Of a stretch of 64,000 nucleotides of DNA, positions 8,755-20,262 are shown piece by piece. The stretch comes from Xanthobacteraceae bacterium 501b. Lineage in GTDB: Bacteria; Pseudomonadota; Alphaproteobacteria; Rhizobiales; Xanthobacteraceae. Under the pieces are notes generated by a model. The model saw only the letters and a list, made by a program, of their open reading frames with translations, was not told the origin of the DNA and made no database searches. The DNA is taken from NCBI GenBank assembly GCA_000378025.1, contig KB899087.1:1674001-1738000 (forward strand), given 5' to 3'. The position numbers were made by a program, and so were the translations under genes. Each line of letters starts with the position of its first letter. The stretch's first letter is position 1.

Positions 8755-10182
8755 TCAACCCGGCAGCAGGGCGGAGATGACCCGCCCGCCACGCTGCAGC
8801 GTCACCCGCCAGGAACGCGCCGGCACGCGGGTGATCCGCTGCAGATCCGCCGTCGTCGCGATTGGCGTGCCGTTGATGTCGATGATGACGTCGCCGGGGC
8901 GGAAGCTGGTGCGCTCGGCCGGAGAGCCTTCCTCGACCATCAGGATCACAACGCCCTTGACCGCGTCGATCGTCCGCATTTCCTCGATAACGGCCGGCGA
9001 GAGATTGACCACCGTCGCCCCCGACAAGGGCGAGCGCCCCTGCAGCAGCACCTCGTCGCGCGGCACCGTCTCCGGCGCCGGCGCCAGCGCAACCCGCACC
9101 GTCACCGGCTTGCCCTGGCGGACGATGCCGAGATCGACCGTGCCGCCCAGCGGGCGTGTGGCGAAACGGAAGCCGAAGGCGTCGGGGTCATCGACCTCCA
9201 GCCCGGCAACGGTGACGATGAGATCGCCCGCGCGCAGGCCCGCCTTGTCAGCCGGACTGCCGGGGAAGATGTTCTGCACCAGCGCGCCGGTGGGGCGCAC
9301 CACGTCCAGCCCTTCGGCGAGATCCGGCGTCATCTGCTGTAGATCAGCCCCCAGCCAGGGACGGCGTACCACCTTGCTGCCGGCCAGAGCCGACTGCAGC
9401 ACCACGCGCACCATGTCGGCGGGAATGGCGAAGCCGATGCCCTGCGAGCCGCCGGAGCGCGAGAAGATCGCGGTATTGATGCCGACCACCCGGCCCGCCC
9501 CATCCACCAGCGCGCCACCGGAATTGCCCGGGTTGATCGCCGCGTCGGTCTGGATGAAGAAGCCATAGTCGGTGATGCCGCGCTGGGTGCGCGCGAGAGC
9601 GGAGACGATGCCCTGCGTCACCGTCTGGCCGACGCCGAACGGATTGCCGATCGCCAGCACGATGTCGCCGACCTGGAGATCATCCGACGAACCGAGTGTC
9701 GCCGAGGGGAAATCGGCCTTGCCGTCCTTGATCTTGAGAATCGCGATGTCCGTGCGCGGATCGCGCAGCACCACTTCGGCATCGAACTCGCGCTTGTCGG
9801 ACAGCGACAGCCGGATCTCGTCGGCACCGTCAATGACGTGGTTGTTGGTGACGACGATGCCGGAGCGATCCACCAGAACCCCGGATCCCAGTGAACGCTG
9901 GATGCGTTCGCGCGGCATGTCGAAGCCGGGAACATCCGGCCCGCCCCGGTCGCCGAAGAAGCGGCGGAAGAACGGGTCGTCCAGCAGCGGGTTGTTCCGC
10001 TGGGTGGTCTTCAGCGCATAGACATTGACAATGGCCGGCGCCGTGCGCGCCACCACTGGCGCAAAGCTGAGGCCGATCTCGGCGCGCGAGGCCGGCACAC
10101 GTGGCCCACCGGCGGCGGGAGCCTGTGCGAGCGCCGGCGCGGCGGCGAGAAGCGAAGCGACGATGAGGACAAAGCGTTTCAT
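8755..10182 (-). CDS. degP: Periplasmic serine protease DegP/DegQ (HtrA)
   Basis: A 475-residue HtrA-family protease and chaperone. It has a signal peptide (MKRFVLIVASLLAAAPALAQ), a trypsin-like domain with the full triad (His in 'VTNNHVIDG', Asp in 'DPRTDIAILK', Ser in 'PGNSGGALV'), and two PDZ domains (about residues 265-360 and 385-470, with 'GLRAGDLIVTVAG' and 'SFRPGDVIIDING'). It degrades misfolded periplasmic proteins. The ATG at 10182 starts a good signal sequence, so an in-frame extension to 10260 is rejected. It heads the minus-strand set degP-rarA-crcB-rluC. Confidence 0.95.
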   Translation of the reverse strand: MKRFVLIVASLLAAAPALAQAPAAGGPRVPASRAEIGLSFAPVVARTAPAIVNVYALKTTQRNNPLLDDPFFRRFFGDRGGPDVPGFDMPRERIQRSLGSGVLVDRSGIVVTNNHVIDGADEIRLSLSDKREFDAEVVLRDPRTDIAILKIKDGKADFPSATLGSSDDLQVGDIVLAIGNPFGVGQTVTQGIVSALARTQRGITDYGFFIQTDAAINPGNSGGALVDGAGRVVGINTAIFSRSGGSQGIGFAIPADMVRVVLQSALAGSKVVRRPWLGADLQQMTPDLAEGLDVVRPTGALVQNIFPGSPADKAGLRAGDLIVTVAGLEVDDPDAFGFRFATRPLGGTVDLGIVRQGKPVTVRVALAPAPETVPRDEVLLQGRSPLSGATVVNLSPAVIEEMRTIDAVKGVVILMVEEGSPAERTSFRPGDVIIDINGTPIATTADLQRITRVPARSWRVTLQRGGRVISALLPG

Positions 10183-10258
10183 GACGCCAGATATAATCCC
10201 CGCCCTGCGGCGGAGAAAGGGCCGCCACCACCTAGCTTCGCACGCAAAGGCTACAGCC

Positions 10259-10288
10259 AAAAGAAAAGGGGCGGCAAAGCCGCCCCAA
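10259..10288 (-). terminator. Terminator at the end of the alpha operon
   Basis: Read on the minus strand, a perfect stem GGGGCGGC/GCCGCCCC with a three-base loop is followed by TTTTCTTTT. It lies about 33 bases after the rplQ stop and is the strongest terminator at the end of the long ribosomal protein run. Confidence 0.92.
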
Positions 10289-10320
10289 TCCGAATTCTAA
10301 CCGTCGACCTGCCGTCCCGC

Positions 10321-10749
10321 TCACGCGGCGGCGGCTTCCTCGGCCTTGGCGGCCTCGTGACGGGCGATGTCAGCGGCGCCCTTGGCCGATTCGTCGCGAT
10401 CGACCAGCTCGATCACGGCAATCGCGGCCGAATCACCGTGGCGGAAGCCCGCCTTGATGATGCGGGTGTAGCCGCCATTGCGCTCCTTGTAGCGCGGGCC
10501 GATCACGTCGAACAGCTTGCGCACGACGGCGACGTCGCGCACTTCGGCGATCGCCTGGCGACGGGCATGCAGGCCGCCGCGCTTGCCGAGGGTGATCAGC
10601 TTCTCCACCACCGGGCGAAGATCCTTCGCCTTCGGCAGGGTGGTCATGATCTGCTCATGGGTGATGAGCGCCTGGCACATGTTCGCGAACATGGCCTTGC
10701 GGTGCTCCGCGGTGCGGTTGAACTTGCGATACGTCTTGCCGTGGTTCAT
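10321..10749 (-). CDS. rplQ: 50S ribosomal protein L17
   Basis: A 142-residue L17, which lies near the peptide exit tunnel. The core '[17 protein letters not shown]' near the N-terminus and '[14 protein letters not shown]' near residue 100 are diagnostic. The C-terminus carries the Ala/Glu-rich extension usual in alphaproteobacteria. The ATG at 10749 (MNHGKTYRK) is the conserved start. Last gene of the alpha operon, 72 bases after rpoA. Confidence 0.97.
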   Translation of the reverse strand: MNHGKTYRKFNRTAEHRKAMFANMCQALITHEQIMTTLPKAKDLRPVVEKLITLGKRGGLHARRQAIAEVRDVAVVRKLFDVIGPRYKERNGGYTRIIKAGFRHGDSAAIAVIELVDRDESAKGAADIARHEAAKAEEAAAA

Positions 10750-10821
10750 GGCAAAAATCCTAAATGCGGCGGCTTTCGAGCCGGGAGATACGGGTGACGG
10801 CTCGAACGCCGCGCTCAATGC

Positions 10822-11838
10822 TCAATAGTGATCTTCGAACCGCTTGGCGAGATCCTCGATGTTCTCCGGCGGCCAGCCCGGCACTTCCATGCCGAGATGC
10901 AGGCCCATGCTGGCGAGAACTTCCTTGATCTCGTTCAGCGACTTGCGGCCGAAGTTCGGGGTACGGAGCATCTCCGCCTCGGTCTTCTGGATCAGGTCGC
11001 CGATATAGACGATATTGTCGTTCTTCAAGCAGTTGGCCGAACGGACAGACAGCTCCAACTCGTCCACCTTCTTGAGCAGCGCGGGATTGAAGGGCAGCTC
11101 CTGCATGACAGGGCTTTCCGTCTCGCGCTTGGGCTCCTCGAAGTTGACGAAGATCTCGAACTGATCCTGCAGGATGCGCGCGGCATAGGCCAGGGCATCC
11201 TCGGGACCGACCGAGCCATTGGTTTCAATGGTCAGCGTCAGCTTGTCATAGTCGAGAATCTGACCCTCGCGGGTGTTCTCGACCTTGTAGGAGACCTTCT
11301 TGACCGGCGAATAGAGGCTGTCGACCGGGATGAGGCCGATCGGCGCGTCTTCCGGGCGATTGCGGTCGGCCGCGATGTAGCCCTTGCCGGTGTCGACGGT
11401 GAACTCCATGCGGATCTCGGCGCCGTCGTCGAGCGTGCAGAGCACGAGCTCGGGGTTCAGCACCTGCACGTCGCCCACGGTCTGGATGTCACCGGCGGTG
11501 ACAACGCCCGGACCCTGCTTCTTCACAACCATGCGCTTGGGGCCATCGCCGGCCATCTTGATGGCGATGTCCTTGATGTTGAGGACGATGTCGGTCACGT
11601 CCTCGCGCACGCCGGGGATCGACGAGAACTCGTGCAGCACCCCGTCGATATGCACGGACGTCACCGCCGCGCCCTGAAGCGACGACAGCAGGATGCGGCG
11701 CAGCGCATTGCCGAGCGTCTGCCCGAAGCCGCGCTCCAGAGGCTCGGCGACGACGGTCGCCAGGCGCTTCGGGTCGCTGCCGAGCACGACTTCAAGCTTC
11801 TCGGGCTTGATCAGCTCTTGCCAGTTCTTTTGAATCAC
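10822..11838 (-). CDS. rpoA: RNA polymerase alpha subunit
   Basis: A 338-residue alpha subunit. The N-terminal domain (about residues 10-235, with '[20 protein letters not shown]') assembles beta and beta'. The C-terminal domain (about 255-325, '[22 protein letters not shown]') contacts UP elements and activators, and its '265' Arg-type helix is in '[10 protein letters not shown]'. The start is a GTG at 11838 (reads VIQKNWQEL, Met when initiated) with AAGGGTGA eight bases upstream. An ATG further out gives a tail that no alpha subunit has. A short GC hairpin (11936-11954) lies in the 130-base gap after rpsK. Confidence 0.97.
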   Translation of the reverse strand: MIQKNWQELIKPEKLEVVLGSDPKRLATVVAEPLERGFGQTLGNALRRILLSSLQGAAVTSVHIDGVLHEFSSIPGVREDVTDIVLNIKDIAIKMAGDGPKRMVVKKQGPGVVTAGDIQTVGDVQVLNPELVLCTLDDGAEIRMEFTVDTGKGYIAADRNRPEDAPIGLIPVDSLYSPVKKVSYKVENTREGQILDYDKLTLTIETNGSVGPEDALAYAARILQDQFEIFVNFEEPKRETESPVMQELPFNPALLKKVDELELSVRSANCLKNDNIVYIGDLIQKTEAEMLRTPNFGRKSLNEIKEVLASMGLHLGMEVPGWPPENIEDLAKRFEDHY

Positions 11839-11968
11839 GACGTCACCCTTGGTTTCGACGGTGCCCCGGACTCCCTGCCCGGCACCTTCCACCCCGGTCC
11901 CGACGGGAGGGGGAAGGCCGACTGCAGCGGCCCCTGCGGCGCCCGAAGCGCCGCTGGATGATTAGGCG

Positions 11969-12358
11969 TCAGACGCGCCGACGCTTGCGCGGACGGCAGC
12001 CATTGTGCGGGATCGGCGTCACGTCGCGGATCGACGTCACGGTGAAGCCCGCAGCCTGGAAGGCGCGAAGCGCCGACTCACGGCCGGAACCGGGACCCGA
12101 AACCTCGACCTCGATGGTGCGCATGCCGTGATCGGCGGCCTTGCGGGCGCAATCCTCGGCAGCCACCTGCGCCGCATACGGCGTGGACTTGCGCGAACCC
12201 TTGAAGCCCATGGCGCCCGCCGACGACCAGGCAATCGTGTTGCCCTGCGCGTCGGTGATGGTGATCATGGTGTTGTTGAACGACGCATTCACATGCGCGA
12301 CGCCGGAGGCGATGTTCTTGCGCTCACGACGCTTGATGCGGGCAGCTTCTTTAGCCAT
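11969..12358 (-). CDS. rpsK: 30S ribosomal protein S11
   Basis: A 129-residue S11 of the platform. Typical sequence is '[22 protein letters not shown]' and the C-terminal '[18 protein letters not shown]', which contacts the 3' end of 16S rRNA; the Asn of 'PHNG' is the residue that can become isoaspartate. Normal length. Confidence 0.98.
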   Translation of the reverse strand: MAKEAARIKRRERKNIASGVAHVNASFNNTMITITDAQGNTIAWSSAGAMGFKGSRKSTPYAAQVAAEDCARKAADHGMRTIEVEVSGPGSGRESALRAFQAAGFTVTSIRDVTPIPHNGCRPRKRRRV

Positions 12359-12474
12359 AGACCTTGGATCCTTCGGACGCGCCCGTCATTCCAGGCGCTC
12401 GGGACAGTAAACGTAACGAATGCGCCGGCCGCCCGTGGCGCCGGCGCTGAAAAGCGGGCCTCAGCCCGCCCTCC

Positions 12475-12843
12475 TCACTTCTTCTTGCCGGCGATCGCCT
12501 TGGCCGGACCCTTGCGGGTGCGGGCATTCGTATGGGTACGCTGGCCGCGCACCGGCAGGCCACGACGATGACGCAGGCCGCGGTAGCAGCCGAGGTCCAT
12601 CAGGCGCTTGATGTTCATCGAGACTTCGCGGCGCAGGTCGCCCTCGACCAGATAGTCGCGGTCGATGGTCTCGCGGATCTGCAGGACTTCCTGGTCGGTG
12701 AGCTGGTTGACCCGGCGCTCGACCGGGATGCCGACCTTCTCCACGATGTCGGCCGCGTTCTTCGCGCCGATGCCGTGAATGTACTGAAGCGCAATGATGA
12801 CGCGCTTGTTGGTCGGGATGTTAACGCCTGCAATACGAGCCAC
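12475..12843 (-). CDS. rpsM: 30S ribosomal protein S13
   Basis: A 122-residue S13 of the 30S head, which bridges to the 50S subunit. '[26 protein letters not shown]' opens the protein and '[24 protein letters not shown]' is the conserved basic tail. The start is a GTG at 12843 with GGAGAGAG six bases upstream; the open frame further out lacks homology. It is the first gene of the alpha operon and is preceded by its own predicted promoter. Confidence 0.97.
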   Translation of the reverse strand: MARIAGVNIPTNKRVIIALQYIHGIGAKNAADIVEKVGIPVERRVNQLTDQEVLQIRETIDRDYLVEGDLRREVSMNIKRLMDLGCYRGLRHRRGLPVRGQRTHTNARTRKGPAKAIAGKKK

Positions 12844-12935
12844 GTCGCTCTCTCCATGTGAACCGGACGAGCCGGTGATGAAAATGCCCCGCGCCGGTGG
12901 AGGCCGGCCCTTGCGGAGATACGCACGAGGCTGCC

Positions 12936-12957
12936 CGACATCAGCGAATTGATGTCG
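12936..12957. promoter_or_regulatory. Leader hairpin before rpsM
   Basis: A perfect eight-base stem CGACATCA/TGATGTCG with the loop GCGAAT (12936-12957) can be extended by TGCC/GGCA with a small bulge. It lies in the roughly 140-base untranslated leader between the predicted rpsM promoter and rpsM. S4 control of alpha operons acts on such leaders in enterobacteria, but here a regulatory role is only inferred. Confidence 0.4.
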
Positions 12958-12987
12958 ATTGGCAGCACCCGCTTGAGTGAAGCGCGG

Positions 12988-13016
12988 CACATAGAGCGAT
13001 TCCGCTCACATGTCAA
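12988..13016 (-). promoter_or_regulatory. Predicted alpha operon promoter
   Basis: On the minus strand, TTGACA (13016-13011), exactly 17 bases, then TATGTG (12993-12988). Shifted by one base it reads CTTGAC-N17-CTATGT, 11 of 12 matches to the housekeeping consensus CTTGAC-N17-CTATAT known from rhizobia. It lies between adk and rpsM, so rpsM-rpsK-rpoA-rplQ can be transcribed apart from the spc genes. Confidence 0.75.
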
Positions 13017-13030
13017 GCCGCAGCCACCTC

Positions 13031-13611
13031 TTAGGCAAGTTCGAGGACATCCGCGATGGCCTTCGTGACCTCGTCGATGGGTTTCATCCCATCGATGGTC
13101 GCCAGCATGCCGCGCGCCGCATAATAGGGAGCGACCACGGCGGTATCCCGGTTGAAGGCTTCGAGGCGGGTCTTGAACACCTCCGGGTCATCATCCTTGC
13201 GCACCGGCTCGCCGCGCGCGGCGGTCTCGCGGGCGCGCTGGATGATGCGGTCGACCAGCTTGTCCTGGTCGACCTTCAGTTCGATCACAGCGTCGAGCTT
13301 GAGGCCCTTCTCTGCCAGGATCCGGTCCAGCGCCTCGGCCTGCGCCACCGTGCGCGGGAAGCCGTCGAGGATGAACCCCTTGGCACAGTCAGGCTGGTCG
13401 ATGCGGTCGGAGATGATGCCGATCACAATCTCGTCCGAGACGAGATTGCCGGCATCCATCACCGCCTTCGCCTTGAGGCCGATCGGCGTTTCGTTGCGAA
13501 CGGCTTCGCGCAGCATGTCGCCGGTCGAAAGCTGCACGATCTCGTGGCGCGCGACCAGGCGCTGCGCCTGCGTGCCCTTCCCCGCCCCCGGAGGTCCGAG
13601 CAGTATAAGCC

Positions 13612-13615
<4 letters not shown>
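13031..13615 (-). CDS. adk: Adenylate kinase
   Basis: A 194-residue short-type adenylate kinase (ATP + AMP to 2 ADP). The P-loop '[10 protein letters not shown]' is at residues 7-16. '[11 protein letters not shown]' binds AMP, and '[17 protein letters not shown]' is the family signature. It lacks the long zinc-type LID insert, as usual in alphaproteobacteria. It overlaps secY by four bases (ATGA), so it is translated with it, as in many spc operons. Confidence 0.97.
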
Positions 13616-14943
<1,328 letters not shown>

Positions 14944-14998
14944 GGTGGCTCCGCTCCTCGTCTGCGCCCTGTAAAGTCGGTTAGGCCTGACTTAAGTG

Positions 14999-15490
14999 TC
15001 AGGCCGCCGTTTCGCCAGCGTCGGTCTTGGACACCAGCAGCGTCACCTTGCCGCCGGCCTTCTCAATCGCCTCGATCGCCGACTTGGTCGCATGGGCGAC
15101 CTCGAACGTGACCTTGGCGGTCAGTTCGCCGGAGCCGAGCACGCGCACGCCGTCCTTGGTGCGGCGCAGCACGCCGGCCTCGACCAGCGCCGCCTGCGTC
15201 ACAACAGCCGAAGCGTCCAGCTTGCCGGCATCGATCGCGGTCTGGACGCGGCCGAGGGAAACCTCGTTCCAGTCCAGCGCGAAGATGTTGGTGAAGCCGC
15301 GCTTGGGCAGGCGCCGATGGATCGGCATCTGGCCGCCCTCGAAGCCCTTGATCGCGACGCCGGTACGCGAGGTCTGACCCTTCACGCCACGTCCGCCGGT
15401 CTTGCCCTTGCCCGAGCCGATGCCGCGGCCGACGCGCATGCGCTTCTTGCGCGCGCCGGAATTGTCCTTGATCTCGTTAAGGCTGCTCAT
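14999..15490 (-). CDS. rplO: 50S ribosomal protein L15
   Basis: A 163-residue L15. The N-terminal Gly/Arg/Lys-rich tail ('[20 protein letters not shown]') threads into 23S rRNA, and the C-terminal domain carries '[25 protein letters not shown]', the family signature. It sits 55 bases before secY, the conserved order. Confidence 0.97.
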   Translation of the reverse strand: MSSLNEIKDNSGARKKRMRVGRGIGSGKGKTGGRGVKGQTSRTGVAIKGFEGGQMPIHRRLPKRGFTNIFALDWNEVSLGRVQTAIDAGKLDASAVVTQAALVEAGVLRRTKDGVRVLGSGELTAKVTFEVAHATKSAIEAIEKAGGKVTLLVSKTDAGETAA

Positions 15491-15511
15491 CGCCAGTCTC
15501 CTTCTGCGCCG

Positions 15512-15703
15512 TCAGGCTTCGACGACGCGGACGAGGTGGCGGACCTTGTAGATCATGCCACGCACGGCCGGGGTATCTTCGAGCGTCGAGCGACGCCCAA
15601 GCTTGTTGAGGCCGAGACCGATCAGCGTCGCCCGCTGAGCCTCGGGGCGGCGGATCGGGCTGCCGGTCTGTTCGACCGTAACCGTGTTGGTGCTGTTCGC
15701 CAT
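15512..15703 (-). CDS. rpmD: 50S ribosomal protein L30
   Basis: A 63-residue L30 with '[29 protein letters not shown]' and '[16 protein letters not shown]', the single ferredoxin-like domain of the bacterial protein. Length and place between rpsE and rplO are standard. Confidence 0.96.
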   Translation of the reverse strand: MANSTNTVTVEQTGSPIRRPEAQRATLIGLGLNKLGRRSTLEDTPAVRGMIYKVRHLVRVVEA

Positions 15704-15728
15704 GATTAGCTTCCCTACCTCTCAGGCG

Positions 15729-16280
15729 TCAGTCGGTCGCTTCGGCGTCGTCGATGCGACGGCGCGACTGAAGCTGCGAGACCTTGAGGCTGCGACGCGC
15801 CGCGACAAGACGCGGGCTGTCCTGGTTCTTCAGCGCATCGAAGGTCGCACGGACCATGTTGTACGGGTTGGACGAGCCGAAAGACTTCGCCACCACGTCC
15901 TGCATGCCCAGCGTCTCGAAGACGGCGCGCATCGGACCGCCGGCGATGATGCCGGTACCGGCCGGAGCCGCGCGCAGAATGACCTTGCCGGCGCCATGAT
16001 GGCCATGCACGTCATGATGCAGGGTGCGGCCTTCGCGCAGCGGCACGCGGATCAGCGCGCGCTTGGCGGCTTCCGTCGCCTTGCGGATGGCTTCCGGCAC
16101 TTCACGCGCCTTGCCGTGACCGAAGCCAACGCGGCCCTTCTGGTCGCCCACAACCACCAGGGCGGCGAAGCCAAAGCGACGGCCACCCTTCACAACCTTC
16201 GCGACACGGTTGATGTGGACCAGCTTGTCCACGAACGTGTTGTCGCGATCCTCGCGTTCACGCTCACGTTCACGAGCCAT
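15729..16280 (-). CDS. rpsE: 30S ribosomal protein S5
   Basis: A 183-residue S5, needed for decoding accuracy and mRNA unwinding. An Arg/Glu-rich N-terminus ([13 protein letters not shown]) precedes the double-stranded RNA-binding-like domain with '[19 protein letters not shown]' and the C-terminal '[23 protein letters not shown]'. The ATG at 16280 is chosen because upstream sequence in the same frame is the tail of rplR's spacer. Confidence 0.97.
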   Translation of the reverse strand: MAREREREREDRDNTFVDKLVHINRVAKVVKGGRRFGFAALVVVGDQKGRVGFGHGKAREVPEAIRKATEAAKRALIRVPLREGRTLHHDVHGHHGAGKVILRAAPAGTGIIAGGPMRAVFETLGMQDVVAKSFGSSNPYNMVRATFDALKNQDSPRLVAARRSLKVSQLQSRRRIDDAEATD

Positions 16281-16323
16281 GATCTTATCCTCGTCGTTCT
16301 GCGGGGTGATCCCGCTCGTGATC

Positions 16324-16686
16324 TCAGAAGTTGAGACCGCCCTCACGGGCGGACTCGGCGAGCGCCTTGACGCGGCCGTGATAGATGAAGGCGCCGCGGT
16401 CGAAGACCACGTCCTTCACACCGGCCGCGACGGCGCGTTCCGCCACGAGCTTGCCGATCGCCTGAGCCGCGGCGACATCCGCGCCGGTCTTCAGGCTTTC
16501 CCGCAGGGCCTTCTCGAGCGTCGAGGCGGACGCAATCGTCACGCCGCGCGCGTCGTCGATGATCTGCGCATAGATGTGCTTCGACGAGCGATGCACCGAG
16601 AGGCGCGGCCGCCCGTTCGCCGTCGTGCGGAGAGCACGACGGACACGCGCCTTACGGCGCTCGGTAGCGTCCTTGTACTGTGCCAT
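16324..16686 (-). CDS. rplR: 50S ribosomal protein L18
   Basis: A 120-residue L18, which binds 5S rRNA with L5 and L25. It shows '[36 protein letters not shown]' and '[28 protein letters not shown]', both typical. Normal length and position. Confidence 0.97.
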   Translation of the reverse strand: MAQYKDATERRKARVRRALRTTANGRPRLSVHRSSKHIYAQIIDDARGVTIASASTLEKALRESLKTGADVAAAQAIGKLVAERAVAAGVKDVVFDRGAFIYHGRVKALAESAREGGLNF

Positions 16687-16698
16687 GGTTCGGGTCCG

Positions 16699-17232
16699 TT
16701 ACTTCTTCTTGCCTTCCTTGCGGAAGATGAACTCACCCGCGTACTTCACGCCCTTGCCCTTATAGGGCTCGGGGCCGCGATAGTCGCGAATCTCGGCAGC
16801 GACCTGACCGACCTTCTGCCGGTCGATGCCGCTGATGACGATTTCGGTCGGCTTCGGGGTCACGATCTGGATCCCTTCCGGGATCGCATAGTTCACATCG
16901 TGGCTGAAGCCAAGCGCCAGGCTGAGGCTCTTGCCCTGCACGGCTGCGCGATAACCGACGCCGCTGATTTCAAGCTTCTTCTCGAAGCCCTTGGTGACGC
17001 CTTCGACCAGGTTGGCCACCAGCGTGCGGGACAGGCCCCACATCGCCTTGTGGCGGTTGGTCTCGCCGTTGAGGGAGAACAGGATCGCCCCGTCCTCCAT
17101 CTTCACCGCGATCTCGTCGACAACAGTGGTTTCAAGCGACCCCTTGGGTCCCTTGACCGACACCGTCTGACCATTGATCGACGCCGTGACGCCGGCCGGA
17201 ATGGTGATGGGGGCTTTACCGATCTTGGACAT
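16699..17232 (-). CDS. rplF: 50S ribosomal protein L6
   Basis: A 177-residue L6 at the base of the L7/L12 stalk. Two repeated alpha/beta domains are visible. The signature '[14 protein letters not shown]' near the C-terminus is the L6 motif that contacts the sarcin-ricin loop region. Length is standard. Confidence 0.98.
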   Translation of the reverse strand: MSKIGKAPITIPAGVTASINGQTVSVKGPKGSLETTVVDEIAVKMEDGAILFSLNGETNRHKAMWGLSRTLVANLVEGVTKGFEKKLEISGVGYRAAVQGKSLSLALGFSHDVNYAIPEGIQIVTPKPTEIVISGIDRQKVGQVAAEIRDYRGPEPYKGKGVKYAGEFIFRKEGKKK

Positions 17233-17252
17233 GTGCTCTCTCTCCTCCCCGA

Positions 17253-17651
17253 TCAGAAGACCGTGAAGAGGACCTCGCCGCCCACGTTCTTGTCGCGGGC
17301 TTCGTGGTCCGCCATCACGCCCTGCGGCGTGGAGACGACAGCGACGCCAAGGCCGTTGGCGACGCGGGGAAGGGTCTTGACGGACGAATACACCCGCCGA
17401 CCCGGCTTGGAGACACGCGAGATTTCGCGGATCACCGGCTCGCCGTCATAGTACTTGAGTTCGATCTCGAACTCGGTGCGGCCATTGACCGGCTCGGAAG
17501 CCGAATAGCCGCGGATGAAGCCCTCAGCCGTCAGGACTTCCAGCACGCTAGCGCGCAGACGCGAACCGGGCGTGAGGATCTTTTCCTTGCGGCGCATCTG
17601 CGCGTTGCGGATGCGGGTAATCAGATCGCCGATCGGATCAGTCGTGGACAT
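17253..17651 (-). CDS. rpsH: 30S ribosomal protein S8
   Basis: A 132-residue S8, a primary binder of the central domain of 16S rRNA. The N-terminal '[19 protein letters not shown]' and C-terminal '[31 protein letters not shown]' are characteristic. In enterobacteria S8 also represses the spc operon through its mRNA; whether it does so here is unknown. Confidence 0.98.
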   Translation of the reverse strand: MSTTDPIGDLITRIRNAQMRRKEKILTPGSRLRASVLEVLTAEGFIRGYSASEPVNGRTEFEIELKYYDGEPVIREISRVSKPGRRVYSSVKTLPRVANGLGVAVVSTPQGVMADHEARDKNVGGEVLFTVF

Positions 17652-17664
17652 GGATCGACCCTCC

Positions 17665-17970
17665 TCACCAGCTCGACTTGACGAGGCCAGGAATCTGGCC
17701 CTGCGAACCGAGCTCGCGAAGCGCGATACGGCTCATCTTCATCTTGCGATAGTAGGCGCGCGGGCGACCGGTGATCTCGCACCGGTTGCGGATACGCACC
17801 TTCGCCGAATTGCGCGGCAGTTCCGCCAACTTCAGGACCGCTGCGAAGCGCTCCTCGATCGGCAGTTCCTTGTTGCTCACCAGGGCCTTGAGACGCGAAC
17901 GCCGGCCGGCATAGCTCTTCACGAGCTTGCGACGGTGTTCGTTCTTCTCGACCGAGCTCTTCTTGGCCAT
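17665..17970 (-). CDS. rpsN: 30S ribosomal protein S14 (zinc-free type)
   Basis: A 101-residue S14 with '[37 protein letters not shown]'. It has a single Cys in this region and no CxxC pairs, so it is the long, zinc-independent form typical of proteobacteria. It lies between rplE and rpsH. Confidence 0.97.
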   Translation of the reverse strand: MAKKSSVEKNEHRRKLVKSYAGRRSRLKALVSNKELPIEERFAAVLKLAELPRNSAKVRIRNRCEITGRPRAYYRKMKMSRIALRELGSQGQIPGLVKSSW

Positions 17971-18029
17971 ATGATCTTGCTCCTAGTCTCCGCGTTTGAG
18001 GCTCCCGCCCCACAGCCGGAAGGGGATGC

Positions 18030-18587
18030 TTACTGACGGAACGGGAAGTTGAAGGCCTTCAGAAGCGCGCGCGCCTCGTCGTCCGTCTTCGCCGTCGTGC
18101 AGACGATGATGTCCATGCCCCACATCTGATCAACCTTGTCGTAGTTGATCTCGGGGAACACGATATGCTCCTTGATGCCGAGCGCGAAATTGCCGCGGCC
18201 GTCAAAGCTCTTCGGGTTCAGGCCACGGAAATCGCGAACGCGCGGCAGCGCGATGTTGACCAGGCGGTCGACGAACTCGAACATGCGGGTCTTGCGAAGG
18301 GTGACCTTCGCGCCGACCGGCTGGTTCTCGCGCAGCTTGAAGTTCGAGATCGCGTTGCGGGCCCGGGTGACAACCGGCCGCTGGCCGGCGATCAGCGCGA
18401 GATCCGCGGCAGCGGTCGTCACCTTCTTCGTGTCGGCCGTCGCTTCGCCAACACCCATGTTGATGACGATCTTGTCGATCGTCGGCACTTCCATGGGGTT
18501 CTTGTAGCCGAACTGCTCGATCATCTGCTTGCGAACGACGTCCTCATAGAGCGACTTCATCCGCGGGCTGTAGCTGGTCTCAGCCAT
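18030..18587 (-). CDS. rplE: 50S ribosomal protein L5
   Basis: A 185-residue L5, which anchors 5S rRNA and contacts P-site tRNA. '[16 protein letters not shown]' and 'LREGQP'-type sequence (here '[25 protein letters not shown]') are diagnostic, as is '[14 protein letters not shown]' at the C-terminus. The ATG at 18587 ([10 protein letters not shown]) overlaps the end of rplX by eight bases, which suggests coupling; the longer upstream frame is rejected. Confidence 0.97.
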   Translation of the reverse strand: MAETSYSPRMKSLYEDVVRKQMIEQFGYKNPMEVPTIDKIVINMGVGEATADTKKVTTAAADLALIAGQRPVVTRARNAISNFKLRENQPVGAKVTLRKTRMFEFVDRLVNIALPRVRDFRGLNPKSFDGRGNFALGIKEHIVFPEINYDKVDQMWGMDIIVCTTAKTDDEARALLKAFNFPFRQ

Positions 18588-18897
18588 CGATCTTCTCCCC
18601 CGAGCGCTTGGCGACGCGCACCTTGGTGCCGTCCGCCTGCACAAGGAAACCGACGCGAGTCGGCTTGCCATCCTTAGGATCGGCAATCGCGATGTTCGAC
18701 AGGTCGAGGGCCGCCTCCTTGGAGATGATCCCGCCTTCCTGGTTCGCGGTCTGCCGCTGGTGCCGCTTCACGAGGTTGACACCGCGCACACGCGCCTTGC
18801 CTTCCTTGGGCAGCACCTCAAACACCTCGCCCGTGCGACCCTTGTCGCGGCCGGTGAGAATGACGACCTTGTCGCCCTTCTTGATCTTCGCGGCCAT
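18580..18897 (-). CDS. rplX: 50S ribosomal protein L24
   Basis: A 105-residue L24, an assembly initiator of the 50S subunit. The KOW motif region '[25 protein letters not shown]' opens the protein and '[14 protein letters not shown]' follows. The ATG at 18897 overlaps the TGA of rplN in an ATGA junction. The TTG one codon upstream is less likely. Confidence 0.97.
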   Translation of the reverse strand: MAAKIKKGDKVVILTGRDKGRTGEVFEVLPKEGKARVRGVNLVKRHQRQTANQEGGIISKEAALDLSNIAIADPKDGKPTRVGFLVQADGTKVRVAKRSGEKIDG

Positions 18898-19265
18898 CAA
18901 AGCACCTCCGGCGCCAGCGAGATGATCTTCATGTGGTTCTTCGCGCGAAGCTCGCGCGGAACCGGCCCGAAGATACGGGTGCCGACCGGCTCCTTGTTGT
19001 TGTTGATCAGAACGGCCGCATTGCGGTCGAAGCGGATCACAGAACCATCGACACGACGGATATCCTTGGCGGTGCGAACGACAACCGCCTTCATCACGTC
19101 GCCCTTTTTCACGCGGCCGCGCGGGATAGCTTCCTTCACCGACACCACGATGATGTCACCGACATGGGCATACTTGCGCTTCGAACCGCCAAGCACCTTG
19201 ATGCACATGACGCGACGCGCACCGGAATTGTCCGCCACGTCGAGATTGGTCTGCATCTGGATCAT
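18897..19265 (-). CDS. rplN: 50S ribosomal protein L14
   Basis: A 122-residue L14 at the subunit interface. It begins '[27 protein letters not shown]' and includes '[30 protein letters not shown]', both universal features. Length is exactly that of most bacterial L14 proteins. Confidence 0.98.
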   Translation of the reverse strand: MIQMQTNLDVADNSGARRVMCIKVLGGSKRKYAHVGDIIVVSVKEAIPRGRVKKGDVMKAVVVRTAKDIRRVDGSVIRFDRNAAVLINNNKEPVGTRIFGPVPRELRAKNHMKIISLAPEVL

Positions 19266-19338
19266 GACGCACCTATTTCTCGCAAAAACCGCGCGCAGCC
19301 GTCACCGGCGCGCGCCCCTCAATCCCGTTTCCGGGCGC

Positions 19339-19587
19339 TCAGACTTCAGCCCGCTTCTCGCCCTGGACAACGATCCAGTTCTTGAGCTTGGACAAGGGGC
19401 GGTGCTCCTCGATCCAGACGGTGTCGCCTTCCTTCCAAGCGTTGCCCTCATCATGGGCATGGTACTTCTTGGAACGGCGGACGGTCTTCTTCAGCAGCGG
19501 ATGGGTGAAACGGCGCTCGACCCGGACCACGACGGTCTTGTCCTGCTTGTCGCTCACCACGACGCCCTGCAGCATACGCTTCGGCAT
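19339..19587 (-). CDS. rpsQ: 30S ribosomal protein S17
   Basis: An 82-residue S17, an early assembly protein with an OB fold. '[31 protein letters not shown]' and '[18 protein letters not shown]' are typical. A 73-base gap separates it from rplN. Confidence 0.97.
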   Translation of the reverse strand: MPKRMLQGVVVSDKQDKTVVVRVERRFTHPLLKKTVRRSKKYHAHDEGNAWKEGDTVWIEEHRPLSKLKNWIVVQGEKRAEV

Positions 19588-19597
19588 CGCCCTCTCC

Positions 19598-19807
19598 TCA
19601 CTTAGCCTTGGCCGCAGACGCGGCCTTCTGCGCCTGGATGGTCTTGGTCCGCGCGATGTCGCGACGCACCTGACGCACCCGCGCCGTGTTTTCGAGCTGG
19701 CCGGTCGCCTTCTGGAAGCGCAGGTTGAACTGCTCCTTCTTCAGGCCCAGCAGCTGGTCCTGCAGCTCGTCAGCGGTCTTCGTCCGAATGTCGGAAGCCT
19801 TGGTCAT
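19598..19807 (-). CDS. rpmC: 50S ribosomal protein L29
   Basis: A 69-residue L29, two antiparallel helices at the tunnel exit near L23. The motif '[35 protein letters not shown]' is diagnostic. The ATG at 19807 (MTKASDIRT) has GGAGGAACAG directly upstream and is preferred to a GTG at 19822 that would overlap the rplP stop. Confidence 0.96.
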   Translation of the reverse strand: MTKASDIRTKTADELQDQLLGLKKEQFNLRFQKATGQLENTARVRQVRRDIARTKTIQAQKAASAAKAK

Positions 19808-19818
19808 CTGTTCCTCCG

Positions 19819-20232
19819 TCACTCAGCGATGCGCTCGACGAAGCGCGTCTTGATCGGCAGCTTCGCCGCCGCCAGCCGAAGCGCTTCACGGGCGATATCC
19901 TGGCTCACGCCATCGATCTCGAACATGATACGGCCGGGCTTGATCTTGGCGGCCCAATAGTCGGGCGCGCCCTTACCCTTACCCATGCGGACTTCGGTCG
20001 GCTTCGACGAAACCGGCACGTCAGGAAACACGCGGATCCACACCCGGCCCGCACGCTTCATGTGACGGGTGAGCGCGCGGCGCGCGGCTTCGATCTGACG
20101 CGCGGTCACGCGCTCCGGCTCCAGGGCCTTAAGCCCGAACTGGCCGAAATTGAGGTCAGTTCCGCCTTTCGCAACGCCGTGGATACGGCCTTTGAACTGC
20201 TTGCGGAACTTCGTGCGCTTTGGTTGCAGCAT
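19819..20232 (-). CDS. rplP: 50S ribosomal protein L16
   Basis: A 137-residue L16, close to the A site. '[19 protein letters not shown]' and '[31 protein letters not shown]' are diagnostic; the Arg equivalent to E. coli Arg81, which is the YcfD hydroxylation site, lies in the 'VRMGKGKG' loop. Standard length. Confidence 0.98.
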   Translation of the reverse strand: MLQPKRTKFRKQFKGRIHGVAKGGTDLNFGQFGLKALEPERVTARQIEAARRALTRHMKRAGRVWIRVFPDVPVSSKPTEVRMGKGKGAPDYWAAKIKPGRIMFEIDGVSQDIAREALRLAAAKLPIKTRFVERIAE

Positions 20233-20262
20233 GTCGCGCCTCTTATTCCTTCATCACTCTGT

